Positions 57,709 through 64,000 of a stretch of DNA of 64,000 bases are shown here, piece after piece. The first letter of the stretch is position 1. Each line of letters starts with the position of its first letter. The notes beneath the pieces are model-generated. The model did no database searches and was not told the origin of the DNA. It saw nothing but the letters and a program-made list of their open reading frames with translations. Source of the DNA: Psococerastis gibbosa (Eukaryota > Arthropoda > Insecta > Psocodea > Psocidae); contig OZ020490.1 of NCBI GenBank assembly GCA_963971405.1, positions 8,914,874-8,978,873 of the forward strand, given 5' to 3'. Made by a program: the position numbers and the translations under genes.

Positions 57709-59385
57709 GGAATTTCCGGTACCTACCCCGGTGAAGGGGGTGGGGGTGCGCTATTGGCACGTTTTGGGCCACTCATGTCCATTGTCAGTTTAGTCTTGGA
57801 AGCGTCAACAACTCAAGAAGTCGTTCTGTGTCATTTCCTTGTTATTGTCACCTAAGTTTGGAATTCCTAATCTTGAGCATTATGGGTAAGTAGTTTTCGC
57901 TTTATAAATAATTTAGATAGGACTCATCATTTCCTGGTTTCCTTATTTTAAACAGGTGGAAAGGACGGGGTAGGAATTAGGATCTCAAATTGTAGGTAAG
58001 CAATCCAAAAGATCTCAAAATTGATTTGAATTTTGTGGACGTCAACTTAACAACAAACAAAAACCACTTATTTGACTTAGTACTCACAATTTTAAAAATA
58101 ATGGACTGCTATGCATATTTACGTATGGATCACATCCACAATAGCAAATTGTGGTTTTTGGAGTTTCCGGTACCTACCCCGGTTAAGGGGTGGGGGTACG
58201 TTATTGCCACGCACTTCGCCACTCATTCTATGGTAATCCTTGGAAGCGTCAGCAGCTCAAATTGTGTTTAGTGTCATTATTGTGTTTTTGCCACCCAAGT
58301 TCTCAATCTTCACTCTTCAGGATGGGTAAGTTTGGTTTTCCTCTTTAGAAATATTCTGCAAAATAATTTATAAATTAGGTAAACTTCACTGTGATAGTCC
58401 CAAAGTACCGATTTTCTTACTTTGAAATTTGGGAAGCTTCGATGGGTTTAGGGCGAACCCGTGGGTCAAAAATCACGACAACAGCTTAAATGTCTAAACA
58501 AAAATGACCACCATGTTAACTTGATTTCTAATTATTAAAAATTTCTTTTACTGTAGATTACCGTTTTGTTAGTTTCTTTCTGGCACTAAACTTATTCAAA
58601 TTTTAACTGTTTGCTCATATTATTTCCTTCGATTTGTCTAATAATCTACAGATGTTTTCAGGTTTTCAATATTTATATAGGTACCTACGCATCCATCCAC
58701 ACTTACACTTTAACATGATTCACAAGCTATTCCCGGATCAAATTTAAGTAATATTCCACATATTTCTCTTTATTTTTCCCTTCCTCATCGGACGCTTCCC
58801 ATGTGTTTTATTCATTATCACAGTGCACAGGCAGTTCTCAGCTGATAAGGTTTCTATCTGCCACATTTCCTTTATACAAATAATTTGCATTGAAACTTCA
58901 AAACTTAGACATTACACGCACATTACTCACGAACTTCTAAACAGATTGATAAATTAAGTCTTACAATAATCGTTTATCAATTTTCACAGAAATAACATGA
59001 ACATTCACCAAGCCGCCATGACACTATCTCAACCAAACAAGCAAGAAGCCAACATAAAAAACCTAAAATATGTAAAAACAAATTATCCCGCCAAAAAAAC
59101 TTTCAAAGTTAATATATTTTTAATTTTTAACACCATTTCCTCATACTTTAGATCTATTTCGCCTTTTCAAGCTTTATTTAACGCCCGGAACAAACCACTG
59201 ATACTTTGTATTTTATCACTGAGCATAAATATCACTGTCGTAATAATATATCAGGAACTATTATGCTACCGCGGTGGTCATATAATTTTTCAATGTATTT
59301 CCGAGCCTTAAATTTAGGGATTTGTTCAATATATTGCCTATGTGAAATTCCCAATTCTAACCATTGTCTTTTATTATTTTTGCAG

Positions 59386-59642
59386 ATAACAACGGTACTA
59401 AGCAGCAGCCCAACAACGCTACATCGTCTTCAGCTTCGACTGCCCAGCCCATCAATGTGGAGATCGACCTGACGTACTTGCTGGAACAGGCCGCGAGAGC
59501 CGGGTACACAGGTGGCGTGAAGAAGGTGCAGTACAGAGGGTGGGAGGCTGATCTCAGACTGACGATCGGTCCTGTTGAGGCGATGTTGGACCTCATCGAG
59601 AAGAAGCAGGCCGAAAACAACAGACGCCATCAAGGCAACTAA
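59386..59642 (+). CDS. 86-aa protein variant, coding exon 2 (unit 15)
   Basis: Differs from the common protein at two residues: Ala45 to Gly (GCC to GGC) and Met69 to Leu (ATG to TTG). No synonymous change was noticed in the exon. First-exon candidates are ATGG at 57882-57885 (beta, now only about 190 bp from the transposon end) and 58322-58325 (gamma). Confidence 0.78.
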
Positions 59643-60771
59643 ATTATGGTAAGTTACTTTTGTTTACTTTTTAAAAAAACTTTCATTTTACATGCATTTT
59701 GCATCTGATCATTTCTTTACCACTCTCCATTTATTTTTATTTTGTACCTAACGTTTTTTTTTTTTTCATTGCAGAACCTATTCACCGAAGCCTAGTCAAA
59801 TCACCCCCCAAGCCATTTCCATTTCAACCGGGACCAACGTACAACTCGTAGTTACCTGCGGTGCTCAAGTTTTCGACCAACTATGTGCCTTACATAATAC
59901 TTTTATCAATGTATATATATTTTAACTGTGATGGGTAAATTGCATGCTGTGATGATGAACTTATGGGTTTATTAACAATTATCTAGTCTTTACAGAGTAC
60001 GTGTACATATTTTTGTAGCTGTGACGGTAATGTATTTTAACATTTGATAATATTGTGATATTACTGCTGTGACGTAAAACTAATGTTTTCTAATAGATTT
60101 TGGGTACCTACATAGTAAGTTATGACGATAATGCAATTTTGCATTGAGACATGTACCGGTATGTTTATTAACGTAGTAGTATGTATTTAGTAAGTTATGA
60201 CGATAATGTATTTATGCATTGGAAATTATTTTTGGGGTGTAATGTAGCTCGCCTCCTCGTGGTGCACCCTGGTTAACACTGAATGAGCTACACAACTGCG
60301 CATACACCATGCTACAGCAGTCAATACTAACTGAACTGTCCAGGCTTTCAGGAAACAGATATGAATGAGTCACATTCATCAGAAGAAATGATCGTCTACA
60401 TTTCGATATGCTGTATGTACCGGTCGTCAATAACAGCAATTGGCCAAAGTTTTTTAATTCCTCCGACATGACATTGTCAATTACTGCTATTTTTTACTAA
60501 TCAAATTCAATACCAACTTGTAACTGTGGCCCACCGTTGTTAGTGACGGCACTTACTGAACATCAAAATTAAATAATTTGTCTGATATTTTTCATGGCTC
60601 TGCGGTCGATATATCCTGTGATATTTGAATTTTAACACTTGACCGGTTTTTTCTATTGCGGTGATACGGGTCTCACCATTTGCCTTTATTTCACATCACT
60701 CCTGCACAAATATGACCATGCAGCTATATATACAGTATAATATACATGATGTTCACTATTTCCATGTACAG

Positions 60772-63700
60772 TAGGTAGTTACAATATACAATATATTTCC
60801 CAAACGTTTACAAAACAAATAATTCCTTTCTTCTGTAGCCAGAGGCTTTTGCTATGTGTGACGTGATTACAGTGAGCGTCTTTAGTCAATTATTCCACAT
60901 TGTTAGTTTATGAGATAGAGTACGTATAGTTATTGTTAGTTAGGTTATGTTAGTAGTTAGTTTAGTTAGACGTATGAGTATTGCATATTAATAGATTACA
61001 TCCACAGAAGCAGATGGGGGTTATGGCCACACAATTCACCATTATTTCCTTGTTATCTGCTAATTCGTGAAAGCGTCCGCAGCAAATATAACTTTTTGGG
61101 TCAATCCTTTAATTTTGCAATCCAAGTTCTTAACCTTCAGAATGAATGCCTTTCCTCCTTAGAAAATATATTCTGGAAAATAATTAAAATTGGTTAGTCA
61201 GGAAATAGGTATCAGGAGATTCGGTAAGTTTTAGAGAGGAAACTAGCTTAAAAATATTCTAAAGAATCAAAACTAACGTTAAAAATGCTAAATGGAAGTT
61301 GAATTTGAAATTAATTAATAAAAATACCAGTTTATACAACATAAGTTTTCTAGGTACACAAATATATTGCTAATAATAATGCGATTTTGGAAAGTGATGC
61401 GTTGTCAATTCATTGTAATGGGATTGGAATTTCCGGTACCTACCCCGGTGAAGGGGGTGGGGGTGCGCTATTGGCACGTTTTGGGCCACTCATGTCCATT
61501 GTCAGTTTAGTCTTGGAAGCGTCAACAACTCAAGAAGTCGTTCTGTGTCATTTCCTTGTTATTGTCACCTAAGTTTGGAATTCCTAATCTTGAGCATTAT
61601 GGGTAAGTAGTTTTCGCTTTATAAATAATTTAGATAGGACTCATCATTTCCTGGTTTCCTTATTTTAAACAGGTGGAAAGGACGGGGTAGGAATTAGGAT
61701 CTCAAATTGTAGGTAAGCAATCCACAAGATCTCAAAATTGATTTGAATTTTGTGGACGTCAACTTAACAACAAACAAAAACCACTTATTTGACTTAGTAC
61801 TCACAATTTTAAAAATAATGGACTGCTATGCATATTTACGTATGGATCACATCCACAATAGCAAATTGTGGTTTTTGGAGTTTCCGGTACCTACCCCGGT
61901 TAAGGGGTGGGGGTACGTTATTGCCACGCACTTCGCCACTCATTCTATGGTAATCCTTGGAAGCGTCAGCAGCTCAAATTGTGTTTAGTGTCATTATTGT
62001 GTTTTTGCCACCCAAGTTCTCAATCTTCACTCTTCAGGATGGGTAAGTTTGGTTTTCCTCTTTAGAAATATTCTGCAAAATAATTTATAAATTAGGTAAA
62101 CTTCACTGTGATAGTCCCAAAGTACCGATTTTCTTACTTTGAAATTTGGGAAGCTTCGATGGGTTTAGGGCGAACCCGTGGGTCAAAAATCACGACAACA
62201 GCTTAAATGTCTAAACAAAAATGACTACCATGTTAACTTGATTTCTAATTATTAAAAATTTCTTTTACTGTAGATTACCGTTTTGTTAGTTCTTTCTGGC
62301 ACTAAACTTATTCAAATTTTAACTGTTTGCTCATATTATTTCCTTCGATTTGTCTAATAATCTACAGATGTTTTACAGGTTTTCAATATTTATATAGGTA
62401 CCTACGCATCCATCCACACTTACACTTTAACATGATTCACAAGCTATTCCCGGATCAAATTTAAGTAATATTCCACATATTTCTCTTTATTTTTCCCTTC
62501 CTCATCGGACGCTTTCCATGTGTTTTATTCATTATCACAGTGCACAGGCAGTTCTCAGCTGATAAGGTTTCTATCTGCCACATTTCCTTTATACAAATAA
62601 TTTGCATTGAAACTTCAAAACTTAGACTTTACACGCACATTACTCACGAACTTCTAAACAGATTGATAAATTAAGTCTTACAATAATCGTTTATCAATTT
62701 TCACAGAAATAACATGAACATTCACCAAGCCGCCATGACACTATCTCAACCAAACAAGCAAGAAGCCAACATAAAAAACCTAAAATATGTAAAAACAAAT
62801 TATCCCGCCAAAAAAACTTTCAAAGTTAATATATTTTTAATTTTTAACACCATTTCCTCATACTTTAGATCTATTTCGCCTGTTCAAGCTTTATTTAACG
62901 CCCGGAACAAACCACTGATACTTTGTATTTTATCACTGAGCATAAATATCACTGTCGTAATAATATATCAGGAACTATTATGCTACCGCGGTGGTCATAT
63001 AATTTTTCAATGTATTTCCGAGCCTTAAATTTAGGGATTTGTTCAATATATTGCCTATGTGAAATTCCCAATTCTAACCATTGTCTTTTATTATTTTTGC
63101 AGATAACAACGGTACTAAGCAGCAGCCCAACAACGCTACATCGTCTTCAGCTTCGACTGCCCAGCACATCAATGTGGAGATCGACCTGACGTACTTGCTG
63201 GAACAGGCCGCGAGAGCCGGGTACACAGGTGCCGTGAAGAAGGTGCAGTACAGAGGGTGGGAGGCTGATCTCAGACTGACGATCGGTCCTGTTGAGGCGA
63301 TGATGGACCTCATCGAGAAGAAGCAGGCCGAAAACAACAGACGCCATCAAGGCAACTAAATTATGGTAAGTTACTTCTGTTTACTTTTTAAAAAAGCTTT
63401 CATTTTACATGCATTTTGCATCTGATCATTTCTTTACCACTCTCCATTTATTTTTATTTTGTACCTAACGTTTTTTTTTTTTTCATTGCAGAACCTATTC
63501 ACCGAAGCCTAGTCAAATCACCCCCCAAGCCATTTCCATTTCAACCGGGACCAACGTACAACTCGTAGTTACCTGCGGTGCTCAAGTTTTCGACCAACTA
63601 TGTGCCTTACATAATACTTTTATCAATGTATATATATTTTAACTGTGATGGGTAAATTGCATGCTGTGATGATGAACTTATGGGTTTATTAACAATTATC

Positions 63701-64000
63701 TAGTCTTTACAGAGTACGTGTACATATTTTTGTAGCTGTGACGGTAATGTATTTTAACATTTGATAATATTGTGATATTACTGCTGTGACGTAAAACTAA
63801 TGTTTTCTAATAGATTTTGGGTACCTACATAGTAAGTTATGACGATAATGCATTTTTGCATTGAGACATGTACCGGTATGTTTATTAACGTAGTAGTATG
63901 TATTTAGTAAGTTATGACGATAATGTATTTATGCATTGGAAATTATTTTTGGGGTGTAATGTAGCTCGCCTCCTCGTGGTGCACCCTGGTTAACACTGAA
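60772..64000 (+). repeat. Tandem unit 16 (partial, cut by window end)
   Basis: 3229 bp are present; the last part of the tail is outside the window. Private changes include CATTGTAATGGG near 61410 and GCCTGTTCAAGC near 62879. Carries GAGACATG of the right-hand subfamily near 63865. Confidence 0.93.
63103..63359 (+). CDS. 86-aa protein variant, coding exon 2 (unit 16)
   Basis: Differs from the common protein by Pro23 to His (CCC to CAC), at the end of the polar N-terminal segment. First-exon candidates are ATGG at 61599-61602 (beta) and 62039-62042 (gamma). Confidence 0.78.

Larger units (their letters stand above)
53926..60771 (+). repeat. Tandem unit 15, interrupted by a pogo-type transposon
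   Basis: Host sequence runs 53926-54399, then the transposon, then host from about 57709 to 60771. Compared with unit 13, 180 bp of host (43915-44094 there) are missing at the right junction. The missing part is the spacer after alpha and the first part of beta; the beta GC box and ATGG remain. Host length is otherwise as expected, about 3717 bp. Confidence 0.93.

Noticed and set aside
1..64000. Plain satellite or CRISPR-like array
   Set aside because: The unit is 3.7 kb with a spliced gene, unlike a short satellite, and there are no short direct repeats with unique spacers.

Overview
The window is eukaryotic nuclear DNA, most likely from an invertebrate animal and probably an arthropod. It has spliceosomal introns, an AT-rich background, a CR1-group-like LINE and a pogo-type DNA transposon. 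No bacterial operon, rRNA or tRNA gene was seen. I cannot name the species.

Almost everything is one tandem array. A unit of about 3.72 kb repeats head to tail, giving 15 units plus a partial sixteenth at the right end (starts at 1, 3720, 7442, 11160, 14879, 18596, 22314, 26033, 29750, 32286, 36005, 39723, 43441, 47159, 53926, 60772). The array probably continues past both ends of the window.

Each unit reads as a compact intron-containing gene on the + strand. A four-base coding first exon (ATG plus G) splices to a GC-richer exon, giving an 86-residue soluble protein that I do not recognise. A second, 128-nt intron lies 7 nt after the stop codon, and a 3' UTR-like tail follows with an ATTAAA or AATAAA signal. 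Upstream, each unit carries three diverged copies of a promoter/first-exon cassette, called alpha, beta and gamma here. Beta and gamma keep ATGG|GTAAGT exactly; alpha has lost its splice donor. A unit could therefore start its transcript from two alternative first exons that encode the same protein.

The array has higher-order structure. Units 4-5-6 (11160-22313) and 7-8-9 (22314-32285) are a near-identical three-unit block. Their lengths match exactly (11154 bp) once a 1182-bp deletion in unit 9 is counted. That deletion removes every first exon of unit 9. Unit 10 is a mosaic of the block types, and units 12-16 form a separate right-hand subfamily.

Two mobile elements interrupt the right side. 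Unit 14 holds a LINE on the minus strand (47404-50449) with an intact 959-aa endonuclease/reverse transcriptase frame and a (TGAT)7 tail. Unit 15 holds a complete pogo-type transposon (54400-57692) with a 777-aa transposase, 23-bp inverted repeats, TA target duplication, a 5' UTR intron and clustered 15-bp subterminal motifs. Its right flank has lost 180 bp of host unit and gained a short filler that resembles its left junction. The only protein-changing differences among the 16 gene copies are in units 15 and 16, which suggests weaker homogenisation toward an array edge.
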